Assembly (NCBI RefSeq): GCF_000328475.2
Contig: NC_026479.1
Location: 1,178,001 to 1,242,000 of the forward strand
Length of the DNA: 64,000 nt
Origin: Mycosarcoma maydis
Taxonomy: Eukaryota > Basidiomycota > Ustilaginomycetes > Ustilaginales
Direction of reading: 5' to 3'
Position 1 is the stretch's first letter. Each line of letters opens with the position of its first letter. The notes beneath the pieces are model-generated. The model was not told where the DNA came from and searched no databases. It worked only from the letters and a program-made list of their open reading frames with translations. The position numbers and the translations under genes are program-made. Positions 25,940-37,409 of the stretch are shown here, in pieces.

Positions 25940-26779
25940 CTAGTTGGGCGAGACGTTCTCCTTGAACTTTCCGATATAGTTTCCAGGTGGGTCATAGTTG
26001 CACACGACATACTGCGCCGTTCCGGATCCACCTAACCCAATCTGCTCTGAGGAGCACTTTTGAATCGCGCAACCAAGCTTGTTCGAGCCTTTCCAAACCA
26101 TCTGCGTGAAATGTCCCGTGGCAGCGCTATACTGTGCCTTGGTGAAATCATACTGAGAGTTTTCATCATACCACAAGTCGGTGGCATCTTTGGCGCCGAA
26201 ACCACTCGCTGTGCCCGCAGCAATATTCTGGCCATATGCGTTGTTGGGCGTGTGTCCCCATTTGCAGTCTGATGCCCATTTGGCAGCAGCCGAAGCCAGA
26301 GTCGTGTCCCACGTGAGCGGCGACGCTGAGTGTTTGGCTCGATCCATATTATGGATCTCGAGCATGGTGGTCTCGAAATTGGACAGATTCGAGTCGGCGG
26401 TTCCTGTCGAGGCAGATTCTGCCGACGACCTAGTTGAGCTCACAGTCCTGGACTGCGAAGTGTGAGCAACGATCTTGGGGGTTTGGAATGCAGGCTTCCG
26501 AGTTCTGGTGGGCCATTTTGAACTCGTCTTGCGATGAGACTTTGTGTTTGGTTTGACGACGACTTTCTTGGCAGTGTCCTTCTTCTTGCTCTTTATGCGG
26601 TGCTGGTGATTTCTGATTCTTGCTGAGGCTTTACAGCTCGAAGTATCTCTGGGTTGCAATTCGTCATTCTGGTCGCTTGCAATGCTGTTTCGCTCGATGA
26701 CAGGCTGAGAGGCGCAAGAGACTGACGCAAGGGCGGCAAAAGTGCCGACAATGACAGCGATCACAGATGTGACTTTCAT
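25940..26779 (-). CDS. Secreted PR-1-like (CAP/SCP superfamily) protein with CAPE-type C-terminus
   Basis: The 279-residue product has a signal peptide (MKVTSVIAVIVGTFAALASVSCA, cut near residue 23-25), a basic Lys/Arg- and Ser/Thr-rich spacer (about 45-130), then a CAP domain (about 133-279). CAP signatures: MLEIHNMDRAKHSASPLTWDTTLASAAAKWA, the GHFTQMVWKGSNKLGCA box with its conserved His, and YVVCNYDPPGNYIG. Cys residues match the usual PR-1 disulphides. The CNYD motif at 260-263, followed by PPGNYIGKF, corresponds to the site where plant PR-1 releases the CAPE defence peptide. A PR-1-like protein of Ustilago maydis has been reported to exploit this motif and a Ser/Thr-rich domain in virulence; orthology here is inferred. 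Yeast Pry1/2, which bind sterols, are the other family members. The gene lies next to a transposon. Confidence 0.87.
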   Translation of the reverse strand: MKVTSVIAVIVGTFAALASVSCASQPVIERNSIASDQNDELQPRDTSSCKASARIRNHQHRIKSKKKDTAKKVVVKPNTKSHRKTSSKWPTRTRKPAFQTPKIVAHTSQSRTVSSTRSSAESASTGTADSNLSNFETTMLEIHNMDRAKHSASPLTWDTTLASAAAKWASDCKWGHTPNNAYGQNIAAGTASGFGAKDATDLWYDENSQYDFTKAQYSAATGHFTQMVWKGSNKLGCAIQKCSSEQIGLGGSGTAQYVVCNYDPPGNYIGKFKENVSPN

Positions 26780-28669
26780 GGCTCGAGTGAGTGCCTCCGA
26801 TGACAGCGAGCAGGAATGTCTAGGTTAATTGTGCTGGACGATGATATCGTCGAGTGGATTCAAGAAAAGTGATGCGACGGCGACGTAGAGGAAGACTGGT
26901 TCCAGCGGGCATGTAATCGAGCGTATAAAGCTGGTGATCTTGGTCTCGTCAAGCACTCGACAGGATATATATTGTTTCTTCTGCAGTGGAGATCAAGCGG
27001 TGCCATAGTCTCCGAGGTAAGCAAGATCTGTGGTCAACCTCGCTCTTTCCCTCCTTTAGCTCGGCAGGCTACTGATGCTGGAATACAAGCTCGTTTGGGT
27101 TCCCTTGGTGCGCCTCGAATTCGCCAGCACACAAATGTCGTTGCAGCTCTCACTTGAGCGCCCGCTCCACATGCACATTCCCATCGCTGCCGCCCGTTGT
27201 CGAATTCCCGCTCACACCATGACAACAATTCTACTTGAACCTGTGCATCCCTCGTTTCGCCGAGATGAGCTCTAGTCACCCTGCCTTGCCTGTCCCCAGA
27301 AGGTAGAACAGGCTGATGGTTCGGTTTAGCAAGACCAAATTCATGCCTTGCCGCCCCTCTGTCAACAGACGGTCCCGGCGTTTTTTCGATTAGTCCAAAC
27401 GACAGAGCGCGAGAATCACAACGACAAGGTCAAACTCCATCCTGATGCAGATCGCTGGCGGAGTCAGAGTTCGACTCCACTGCGTCGCTTAGGTGTTGAC
27501 GAAATCGGCTTGCCTCCGGTTACTTTGCACGTTGCATCTTGATCCCAGCGGGACTTGGACCTGAATCACTAAATCACGAATGTGCCATGTCAAGAGTTCT
27601 CGTTGACACCTGCGTTCACATTCAACCTCTAAGACTCGCTTGCACCACCGTGCACCCGACCACACATGTGGCTTGATTCGACGTGGGCAACATCGTGTAC
27701 AAAGACCAAGCATGAACCACCACATACACTTTGCACCTATGTTAGTGCAAACCGTCAACGGTACTCACGACTGTCGCGAGTCACTTCAAGCTCGCCGAGC
27801 CACGCGAGCAGGCGTGCATACCATCAGCACGGTTGCCGACTTGACAAAGTGCGCTGGCACTCGTCGACAGCTCGCGAAAAGAAAAAATCGTGAATAAAAA
27901 ATCAGAATCACGAATACTCACTCAAGCGATGAGTCTCGGCCTTACAAAAGTGCCAACTTTTCATGGCTCGTGTTGCCGTGTTCAGATCCTCTTCACGCTT
28001 CGTGCTTGCCAGCACAACATCTCCTTTGCGCCGCTGACCTTGTTGCTCTTGGCAGATGGCTCGCCACCACTGAGGCATACAGAAACCAAAGACAACTCAG
28101 ACACCTGCCCCAATTAGCCTCATCGCAACCGCCTGTACGCCGAGGTTACGCCTCCATGCCCAAGATCTCAAGCAACTTAGAAATAGCTGTCACCTTCATG
28201 CACGCCGTTGCTGTAAAGCATGCTTTGTCTCAACAATTCTACAACGTTCACCAACCTCCCTGATCGCCTGTACTCTTCTTACTGCTGGCCTCCACCCGTA
28301 GACTCACTTGCAGTGATGCATCACCAACCGACATACCAGACCAAATTCTGTTTAGATCGATACAATAGCAAAAACTGATAGTCAAGTAGAGAGGCGAGAT
28401 ACTGCTGTATATGATGCGAATAGAGAAGGACAAGGGTGGGATCGTGAATAATGGAATGCAGTGTCTATGGGTGTAGAGATTGCGAGAGCAAGTTGTGAGT
28501 CCAAAGTTAACTCATCCGAGCCCAGACAAGCAGCTGGACCCTGAAGAAAGCATCATCTACACCCGCTACATCGAACAATTCGTTATGAGAAACGCAAGAT
28601 TCATTCAAACGCAGATTGAGATGAGCTGGGCAAGAAGATTGCTAAGAGAGCAAGATAAGAGGCAGATGT
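26780..28669. other. Gene-poor interval of 1.9 kb
   Basis: Between the PR-1-like gene start and the PMA1 3' end I find only random short ORFs. TCGTGA motifs occur at 27572-27581, 27886-27895 and 27906-27915. A GAGTTCGACTCC word at about 27468 resembles a tRNA T-loop but has no tRNA around it. Confidence 0.45.
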
Positions 28670-31564
28670 TTACTGGGTCCTGGACAGGCGACGCGAGGCC
28701 TCCTGGGCCTGGATGCTTCCGAGACGCTGCAGCTCGGTGTTCGACATGTGAACCTTCTTCTCGCCGCCAAAGCCAGCCTTGCGCTGGGCACGCTTGAGGA
28801 ACGAAGTACGGTTCGAGTACATGCTGTCGGCACGCGACGTGGTGCGGCTCAAGCTCTCGTGTGCAGCCGCCGGGGTCTTCTTGCTGCGGATGTTGCGGAG
28901 CAGGAACTTGGCGAAGAACTTGACAAGATCCATGGGGAAGTACCAGACGATGTTCCACACCCAGACGATTCCGATCCAGCCACCCTCGATCGAGTGCACG
29001 TTGGTGAAGCCCCAGTCACCGTAAGCGGCAATGATCGACGAAATGAGCTGAGCAAGGCAGAAGGCACCCATGAGAGCGAACGAGGGGCGCTCCATCCACG
29101 AAAAGCCGTGAGAACGGGTGACAAAGATGAGGGCCTGGGCGAGAATGGCAACCTGGAGGTACATGATCATGTGCAGACGAGGGTCGTTGGGGTTTCCGTG
29201 CAGGGGCGTGACACCGAACTTGTCCTCGAAGAAGGTAGTCTCGTAAATCACGGCGTAGAGCGCCAGAGTCGAGGCAACCTGGTAGAGACCGTAGAGCGAA
29301 CCGCAGAAGAACAGTTCGGTAAGGTCCCAGTGCTGGGGCTCGAGAGCGGGCTTGACAGTGTCGAGTGAGAGCGTCATGATGGAACCGTCGTTGAGGAAAG
29401 CAATGATAAGAACCATGAAAGGGGGGAAATCACTCTTCCAAATGAAGGCAAGAAGAGCGAAACCGACAACAACACGGATGGTGATGGCAGCAGCGTAGGC
29501 AGCGTAGTTTTTCATACGACCGAAAATGATGCGCGACTGACGGATAGCCTCGACAATGGTGGACAGACCGGGCTCGGTAAGTACAATGTCGGCGGCACCA
29601 CGAGCAGCATCGGTAGCACCCTCAACGGCAACACCGACGTTGGCACGGGCAAGAGCGGGAGCATCGTTGGCACCGTCACCAGTCATAGCAGTCAAGTGGC
29701 CAAGACCCTGGAGACGCTTGACAATCTCGTACTTGTGCTCGGGGAAGACACCGGCGAAACCATCAACATCAAGAATCATCTCGTCAAGCGACTTGTAAGG
29801 GCTTCCAGCGGGGAGGACACCCTCGACGAGAACCTTGGAGTTGAACATGCGGTCGCCGAGACCAAGACGACGACCGGTTTCCTTGGCGATGGCAAGCTGG
29901 TCACCAGTGACCATCTTGACGCGCACACCGAGAGCCTGGGCGTTGTCAAGAGTCTCCTTGGTGTCGTGACGGGGAGGATCGAAGATAGCAAGAAGACCAA
30001 GAAGCTCGAATCCGTTGCCCTCAGCCTCAACCTCACCAGAAGGGACCTCCTCGAAAGCAACAGCGAGACCACGAAGACCACGGTTGGCAAACTCCTCGAC
30101 GTCGGCCTCGAGAGCGTTCTCCTGGGCCTCGGTCTTGTTGCGCTTGCAGAGGTCGATGATGATTGAAGTCATACCCTTGGTAACACGCTTCATCTTGCCG
30201 GTAGCCTCTTCGAGGTAGGTGATCTCGGTACGCTTGTCGACGGGGTTGAAGGGCTTGAAGTCGAGCAGCTTGATACCGTTGCGAGCCTCAGCAGGGTCCT
30301 TCAGGGTGCCAACAATGGTGGCGTCAATGGCGTCCTGGTTCTCAGTACGGGAAGCGTAGGCGGCGAGACGGATGACATCCTCGACATTAGCCCAGTCCGA
30401 GTAGAGCTTGACGAGCTCGGTGTCAATGGTAAGCTTGTTGGTGGTAAGAGTACCAGTCTTGTCGGAGCAAAGAATGTCGACACCAGCGAGCTCCTCGATG
30501 GCAGTGATACGCGTTACGATGGCCTTGTGCTTGGCGAGCTGTTGAGCACCGACGGCGAGAGTAACAGAAAGCACACAGGGCATGGCAATGGGAATACCAC
30601 CGATCAAAAGGACAAGGATGTTGTCGATACCACGGCGGTACCTGTAACGGAAGCCAGCGTAGAGAATGAGAATCTCAAGGACAATGAAGAGACCAATGGT
30701 GACCATGCAGAAGAGACCGATGCGGGAAAGAACCTGCTGCAAGTGACCAGTGGTGTCGTCGTCGGAGCCAATGAGGGTAGCGGCACGACCGAAGAAGGTG
30801 TTGGGGCCGGTCGAGATGACGACACCCTCGGCCTCACCCTGCTTGCAGATGGAACCAGAGAAGCACTGGTCACCGAGCTTCTTGTTCACGGGGAGCGATT
30901 CACCAGTGAGCGAGGCCTGGTCGCACGAAACGTTGATGGCATCGAAAAGACGGCAGTCACCAGGAACAATGTCGCCAATCTTGAAAGCAATCACATCACC
31001 GGGAACGAGGTCGGAAGACTCAATCTCGATCCACTTGCCGTCACGCTTGCAACGGGCCTTGGGAGCGAGCGAGTCCATGAGAGCCTTGACGGCGTTACCG
31101 GCGTTGCGCTCCTCGATGAAACCGATGGTCGAGTTGATGAGCAGAAGCAGGACGATACCAACAAAGTCTGGCCAATCAGGGGCCTTGCCCTCGCCATTGG
31201 AGAGGGCGATGGCGACAATGGCGGCACCCTCCATGACCCAAGATAGAGGGTTCCACATGAAGGAAAGGAACTGAAGAATGGGGTTGGGCTCCTCGGTCTC
31301 AATCTTGTTGGGACCAAAGATTGCACGGCGGCGGGAGCACTCCTCCTCGCTAAGGCCGCCTTCGTTACACTGGAGCAAGGTCCAGACATCCTCGAGCTCG
31401 ATGGCCTCAATATCAACCTTAGCCTTGTCGTAGAGGTCCTCGGCCTTGAGCTCGATAGTGCTCATGTCAACGAGAGCATGCTTGGGGCCGCTGTTGGCGT
31501 GCTCCTCGTCAATGTCTCGGTGCTTGGTGACCTTCTTTTCTTGCTGATGCTCAACGTCAGACAT
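28670..31564 (-). CDS. PMA1: Plasma-membrane H+-ATPase (P3A type)
   Basis: The 964-residue product is the fungal proton pump that energises nutrient uptake by exporting H+ at the cell surface. Visible elements: a hydrophilic acidic N-terminus; membrane pair M1-M2 (about 105-155, with FIEERNAGNAVKAL after it); actuator loop LTGESLPVNK (219-228); M3-M4 with the PIAMPCVLSVTLAVG kink; phosphorylation site Asp368 in ILCSDKTGTLTTNKL; hinge MVTGDQLAIAKETGRRLGLG and MTGDGANDAPAL; then six more membrane segments. The C-terminal tail (SRTTSRADSMYSNRTSFLKRAQRKAG...) is the Ser/Arg-rich regulatory domain that autoinhibits the pump until phosphorylated. No intron. The Met at 31564 gives the usual start; the upstream open frame is pyrimidine-rich leader. 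Codon use is strongly biased, as expected for a highly expressed gene. Confidence 0.96.
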   Translation of the reverse strand: MSDVEHQQEKKVTKHRDIDEEHANSGPKHALVDMSTIELKAEDLYDKAKVDIEAIELEDVWTLLQCNEGGLSEEECSRRRAIFGPNKIETEEPNPILQFLSFMWNPLSWVMEGAAIVAIALSNGEGKAPDWPDFVGIVLLLLINSTIGFIEERNAGNAVKALMDSLAPKARCKRDGKWIEIESSDLVPGDVIAFKIGDIVPGDCRLFDAINVSCDQASLTGESLPVNKKLGDQCFSGSICKQGEAEGVVISTGPNTFFGRAATLIGSDDDTTGHLQQVLSRIGLFCMVTIGLFIVLEILILYAGFRYRYRRGIDNILVLLIGGIPIAMPCVLSVTLAVGAQQLAKHKAIVTRITAIEELAGVDILCSDKTGTLTTNKLTIDTELVKLYSDWANVEDVIRLAAYASRTENQDAIDATIVGTLKDPAEARNGIKLLDFKPFNPVDKRTEITYLEEATGKMKRVTKGMTSIIIDLCKRNKTEAQENALEADVEEFANRGLRGLAVAFEEVPSGEVEAEGNGFELLGLLAIFDPPRHDTKETLDNAQALGVRVKMVTGDQLAIAKETGRRLGLGDRMFNSKVLVEGVLPAGSPYKSLDEMILDVDGFAGVFPEHKYEIVKRLQGLGHLTAMTGDGANDAPALARANVGVAVEGATDAARGAADIVLTEPGLSTIVEAIRQSRIIFGRMKNYAAYAAAITIRVVVGFALLAFIWKSDFPPFMVLIIAFLNDGSIMTLSLDTVKPALEPQHWDLTELFFCGSLYGLYQVASTLALYAVIYETTFFEDKFGVTPLHGNPNDPRLHMIMYLQVAILAQALIFVTRSHGFSWMERPSFALMGAFCLAQLISSIIAAYGDWGFTNVHSIEGGWIGIVWVWNIVWYFPMDLVKFFAKFLLRNIRSKKTPAAAHESLSRTTSRADSMYSNRTSFLKRAQRKAGFGGEKKVHMSNTELQRLGSIQAQEASRRLSRTQ

Positions 31565-34500
31565 GATGGGCAATATCTGTGGGTGTGGAATGGAGAAAAA
31601 AGGGGGGAAACGTGGAGAAGGTCGCGAAAAGGATGATACTGAGATATGCGAAGAGCAGAATTTATAGAAGGAGAGGAAGTAGAAGCAAAGGAAGTAAGTC
31701 AGCAGCGGAGCTTGGAGGTGGGAGTGCGACAAAGTGGGGGATGCGACGATAGGGGCAGTCGCGTTTCATATCTGGCGGCCGACAGTGTAAGGGGGAGCGG
31801 CACATTGGCTGGCTTGGCAATGAAGCTCGCTGTATCTCGCAACGCAGGAGCATTTAGACGGAAGCCTCTTTCTCGAATTATTGTGACTACGAGAAAGAGA
31901 TTGAACAGCACGCAAAATGGCCTATCGCACAGAGATCAAGGTTTTGCGGGTGGTNNNNNNNNNNNNNNNNNNNNNNNNNNNNNNNNNNNNNNNNNNNNNN
32001 NNNNNNNNNNNNNNNNNNNNNNNNNNNNNNNNNNNNNNNNNNNNNNNNNNNNNNGAGATCAAGGTTTTTGCGGGTGAAATGCCATTACGCTTTAGCTGGC
32101 TCTTCGCAATCGACTTTGATCCCTTTTGAAAAACGAGCCAAACACGGTTTTTGCTCGATCGTAGCAATTCAACCAAAGGGACAAGAGAGGGAAAGGTGCA
32201 AACTGCTCTCGGCGGGCTCGACAGTCGAAAGACAAAAGACAGATCGATGGGAGAGAGCTGAGCTGGCGCTTGTGCCTAATCTCTTTTCCCGTCGTAGCAG
32301 AAACGGGCGGAGGATGGGGTGAGGGAGGGAAGAGGTGAAAGGTGAAGAAGAGGAACCTAGGCGGCGATCCAAGGTGGTGATGCTACTATATACTCCTTCT
32401 GAGCACCAAACCAAACACGGCGGATGTTGAAACCAAGCGGCGGGAGGGACACTCTCAAGCTGGGAAAACCGACAAAACAGACAATCCAGTGGTCGGTCGA
32501 GGCGAAAAGCCCTCTCTGTGTTCAGCCGTGGCTGTTGGGCCATGCAGACATGCGCCCGTGCATGACAGGCAGCATTGAGAGTGACCCAACTCGAGCGCAG
32601 TCAGTGGCGAGCAAACCATCTAGAGGGCACAGGGTGGTAATCTAATTGCTTGTCCAGGGAAGCAATCACGAATCGTGCTAGGGGCTATCTCTCTGTTGTC
32701 GGTACAACCGAACAAAAGCGAAAAGGCCAGGAAGGGCAAGCCAGACTCCGGACAGTCAAGCTGGATGACCGACACAGACCAACGGTCAGAAAAAAAGGGG
32801 AATGAGCGTGCTTCATATCTCGCAGACTCTTGGCCAATCGGCAGGCATTTGATTTGCTGCCGAACAAATTTTACTTTGTCTTCACTTGTTCTTCTGCAAC
32901 AGGCACGTACGGACGGCGGGTTGTAGATATCGAATCGCCCAAAACACCAGTAAAAAAAAAAAAAAAAAAAAAAAGGCGTTGGTCCGACACGCAAACGGAA
33001 ACAGTGGCGTCTCAGTTTCATGCATTCGTTTGCATCACAGCACCAGTGCCTTAAGGAGCCAAGACTAGACCCACGAGAAGAAAAAGATCGACGCTACATC
33101 TGTCAGATACTGAAGTTCAAAACTTTCCTGTCTCTTTTAGCGCCCCTCGTTCTATCTTGTTTTGCTTCGCGTGGTCTTTGGTGAATTCAACAGGTCTGGC
33201 GGCCACTTTTTACAATTTCAGCCGACGCAGATTGTGCCCAGATCTTTGTGACAAAGTGACCAAAAGATAGCAAAATTTTTTCCCGTTTTCCGTTTCGCCT
33301 GCAGCAGCGCTGTGTAATCGTAATCCAAGGTGGTGGTGGCTTCGGCCTTAGTCGCTCGCTTTACAGACGACGCCCATCGCCGTTCGCCCATACACTACTA
33401 GATCGTTGCGGAGCGAGCAAACTATAGCGACGCCGCGTTTAGAGTCCATCCTGTCGACCGAAACGCAACCGCTACCCACGTTGACGCACTAAAAAATCAC
33501 GCAAATCACACACCCGTCTGCCCTCAGTTTTGGTTTGGCCGAGAAAAGGCCAAGACAGGGCCCTGGAATGAAGATCAAAGTTGCTGATAAGTCCTCGAGA
33601 TTTGTGCCCTCGAAGCTCTATTCTTCCTGCGGAGCTGTAGAGCACAAATGTCTGAACCGAAATCGCAAGTGTCAACTAAACCAGAAGCATGCGAAAACAA
33701 GCTGTCTGCTCTCTGGTCGTCGATCTCATAGTATACATTAATGATTGTGACCCAATCAGAAGGCAAGGATTCACGTTGTTTGCTGCAGTGATCGACCCTA
33801 GTTGTTGCGGTCTGCAGCCACAAAAGCACACCCTGCGTTGCTTGAGCGAGCTACGCAAGAAAAGAGGAACTCATTTCGACTCGTTCGGAGTCGAGCTCCG
33901 ATTTTGTCAGTTTGGCTGCACTGTGCAGGATAACAGAAAAAAAGATGCAGCTCGACCCTTCTCTGGTTGCCCATGCGACGCTGTTCTAGCTCGAGCATTA
34001 TCCACCTCGCAAGGAAATTCGTGATTCTCGCGGGCTCTTTGTTGTTTTGATCGTATTTGGTTGACTTCGTGATCTGCTGCTCGTTCCACTTCATTCAAGA
34101 TCAGACAATCTTCTCATCACTTTGTTTTGATCAAATGAATTACACTATGAAGTCCGCGAAAAAAAAAAAGTGACAAGGTATACGCAAGTGAGTGTCCAGC
34201 ACTTCAGAACCCAAACGCAGACGCTCAGGGGCAGGCTGCAACAAGCGTGCCGATTTCCTTGCGCACATTTTTTGGCCGCCCTTGGGCAACACAGACCCTG
34301 CCAAGAGAGCGCTAGGAATGCTTGGCCGGCTATTTTGCGCTAGGGCCTGTCCTCTACGCCTATCGTGCTAACCCTACATGAATCCTCGCTTCTTTGAACC
34401 CACGTCAAATACATAGATACTGTTTAGTCCGCATTCCCATCCGTTACAGCCGGATAGGCATGCTGTTCGACACACAGACGACCATCTCTGTCCAGTTCTA

Positions 34501-37409
34501 AAAGCCGACCTCTGTGGATGAGAGTTGTCGAGATCTCAGACAGGCCAAGGAGCTGGCAACGACAAATACTGTAGATCAAACGTATCAGTTGCTGCTCAAC
34601 CTTGGCAGACGAGGTAGTAGCGTCGGCTTTGCATATCTTTTTCCCTCTCAAGTCGACGGAAGTGGGACGTGCGTAGGTTGCTGAAAATTTGATTTGGTGT
34701 GATTGGAAGGTGAAATTCGCATTAGGTTGCAGGGTTTTTTGGACTTTGTGGGCACAGGGTTGTCCACGCGTTGTTCTCTTGAGTGCAGTATTGTATTTCC
34801 GCGAATTGGGTGGCGGACCCGTCGGAGAATTACAGTATTTCTTTGGTGGATTTCGGCCCGCTTCGTCACAAACGGCCGGCTGCCTTCTGCACCTCTCTTT
34901 CGCATGGTCCTGGTTCTGATCCTAACACTGGTTTCAGGTGATGAAAGCCACTGACAGGCGCCTCTTAAGCATACCAGTCAAAATCAACAGTATGGTCCGC
35001 TCCATTTTGGGAAAAAAAGCAAAGTCCGACCGGCCAAAGTCTAGCCTCATGCTATCTTGGCGGGTACAATGAATCACTTTATGGTCTCGAAACGAGTCAA
35101 TTGCTCGTTCGACATCCACTTTGGATGAGCGAAAGGTCATGAACGGCAGATTGACCGGTCTTTGGAATCGAGAACGAGCAATTTTATGAACTCAAACACG
35201 TTTGGCTGCCTCTGACAGTCTTGATGTATCAGCGACGAAAACAAGCTGGTTGCCAAGGCGTCAAGTTTGGCCTGGGGTGTATGCAAGCCTGCCGAGAACG
35301 ACATGGCGAGATGCCGAAAAGGGCCAAATCACGACAGTGTGGTAAGATCTCGCCTTTGCGCTCATCTCATGGCTCTTGAAGCGATCTGTTTTCCAGGGTT
35401 TGCAGAAAGCCATGAATCCAAGCATTTCCCGAAGCTATCTGACAAGATTCGTCAGCCGTCAGGAAGACTGGGAAGCGAAGCGTGCGTTTCTTTGCTCATG
35501 ACTGTGAGCAGCGATTTGTCACACCTCATGACGCTACTGATTACTGGGCTGAGGTTGCGCAATCAGGCTTCTTGCTCCGAACGTCGACGGAAGAACCGAT
35601 GACAGATTATTGGTCAACGGGACCCGTCTCTGACCTGATCGATTGCAGAGGGACCGATCATCTCCGTGCGCGCCTGCCAAAAAGAAGCCACGCGAAAGTA
35701 AGACGCGAAAAGTGAGGTACCTACTTTGCACTGACGGAAAGATCCTTTCTCCCACAGGCCTCGCTCTCGATCTTGGTTCGGGAAGCAACATTAACGATTC
35801 GTGATTCACGTTTTGTAAATTCCTCGCCGATTTTCGATCCCACTTCCGTTCTAAACGTGGACAGGAACCAGGCGGGGAAAGGCAACCTATCTAACGTTGC
35901 CGTTGATCTAAATCACGAATGGCTGACAGCTGACACAGACACATGCGGAGCAGAGAGGAGGGGAAATTGAAAGAACTCTGGCGAATCGGATTTTGCTCGG
36001 TCGTGTGACGGAGATCTGAAAGTTTTGTCTTGGCGGGAGAGAAAGAACCTCTCGTCTGAGGCAGTCTCGACCCGCAATCGTGAATGAGGCCGCCATGCTC
36101 TAAGTCATCGCATACCTCATGATCCAACCCGCAGCGGTAGACGCCGCGTTGCAGCCTCTTGGCCGGTCAACCCTCAACCCTTGAGGTCAGCGCCAGTGAT
36201 TTCGATCAATGGCGAGTCTCTGCGATGCTGCGCGAATTCTGCCGATTCAAGCGAGCGACGAGCCAAGAATTCGATTCATTCCCCACTTGTGACTCTCTTG
36301 CGCTTCTCAAATCGTCTGATGCACCGAGTCGTTATGGTTGCGGGTCCCCGCTACGCAAGATTTCATTCACAATTGGAGATCGGCTGTTTTCCGCTTCTCC
36401 GCACACGACTTTACTCAAAGACTCGTGACTCTTCTGCCTTGAACAGTGCTTGCGTAGTACGCACAACAAAGAGTGGGGACAAACCAGATGTGTTACCATT
36501 CACGATTGCGAGACGTTGTTCACAAGTCGCAGCGCGCCTGCCGTAGCTTCAGCCGAAATTTCCAGCTCGGCCAATTCGAGCGCCTTCACCTCGGCTGTGT
36601 ATGGTCACGGTGAGATTTTGTAGATGTGAGGCCACAGAATACAACAGCCTTACGGTACCAAAAAACCCTAGCAATCACCAATCGTGGCGCCCTTGTGCCT
36701 TACTCGTGAGGGATGCCAAGACCTGTCCAGCGCGTACGCCGCATCTTCGCCACAGCCGTCGGATACCATCATCAGCCGTGCAAGATGCCTCGGCGACTAC
36801 AGCTCCAGCTACGTTCCTCGTACTGCTGCACCATGTCGGTTGAAGACGGATGCAACGTTCGAGACTTGCCATCCTTGCTGCAGCCACGTCACTCGTTGCA
36901 TAAGCGAAAACCGAAGCTAGGCTATCTCGCCATCCATGAAATCACGAATGTCCTAGAAGCTTTTCTTTTCGCTTTTTATCACCGTTGTACCTCTCTACAT
37001 CAGCGTTCACGCTATCCTCGCTCGATTGCCATTCTTGCCAAGAGAACTCGAAGCTTCAACCAAAGACGTTTTCTGTCCTCACCATCCGTCTTCATGCCGC
37101 GTACAGAAAACATCCTCATCCCACTTGGTTTAGATCAGCAATGATGGCACAACATCACCTTACGTTAACCTGACGCACCGCATGCACAGAGAATCACATT
37201 CTCGGCGTTTCCAACAGTCGAGCTTGGCACCACCCTCTAGGCAACGCCAAGAACACCAACCCCACGTTAAACGTCGACGGTCCGTATCATGCGAGATCGC
37301 GAGGCCAGGAATGAATCCTACACGCTTCGTTCATGAGACAGATTCAATGCCGAATTCTGATGAGTGGGGGTATCGTTACAACTCTATCTGTGCGATCTCA
37401 ACGATGTTT
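31565..37409. other. Gene-poor 5.8-kb interval containing the assembly gap
   Basis: This region, upstream of PMA1 and downstream of MDM34, holds no ORF with recognisable protein character. Frames stay below about 145 codons and share no motifs. TCGTGA motifs occur at 35797-35806, 35911-35920 and 36940-36949. A 22-base A tract starts at about 32953. It may contain PMA1 control elements near 31565-32500, non-coding transcripts or decayed genes; none can be shown from sequence alone. Confidence 0.5.
31955..32054. other. Assembly gap (100 N) flanked by the same sequence
   Basis: Exactly 100 N. The left flank (31932-31952) reads GAGATCAAGGTTTTGCGGG..., and the right flank begins at 32055 with GAGATCAAGGTTTTTGCGGG..., the same words apart from one extra T. 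The contig ends therefore overlap or a repeat was collapsed; true gap size may be near zero. Confidence 0.97.

Noticed and set aside
27440..27500. tRNA-like T-loop word GAGTTCGACTCC
   Set aside because: Flanking bases do not form a T-stem or acceptor stem, and no D-arm or anticodon arm lies upstream.
30527..31246. 239-codon frame opposite PMA1
   Set aside because: Mirror of a highly codon-biased gene; low-complexity translation.
32953..32974. Long A tract as a retroposon poly-A tail
   Set aside because: No target duplication or reverse-transcriptase remnant lies beside it; similar A/T runs occur at 19.76 and 50.49 kb without elements.
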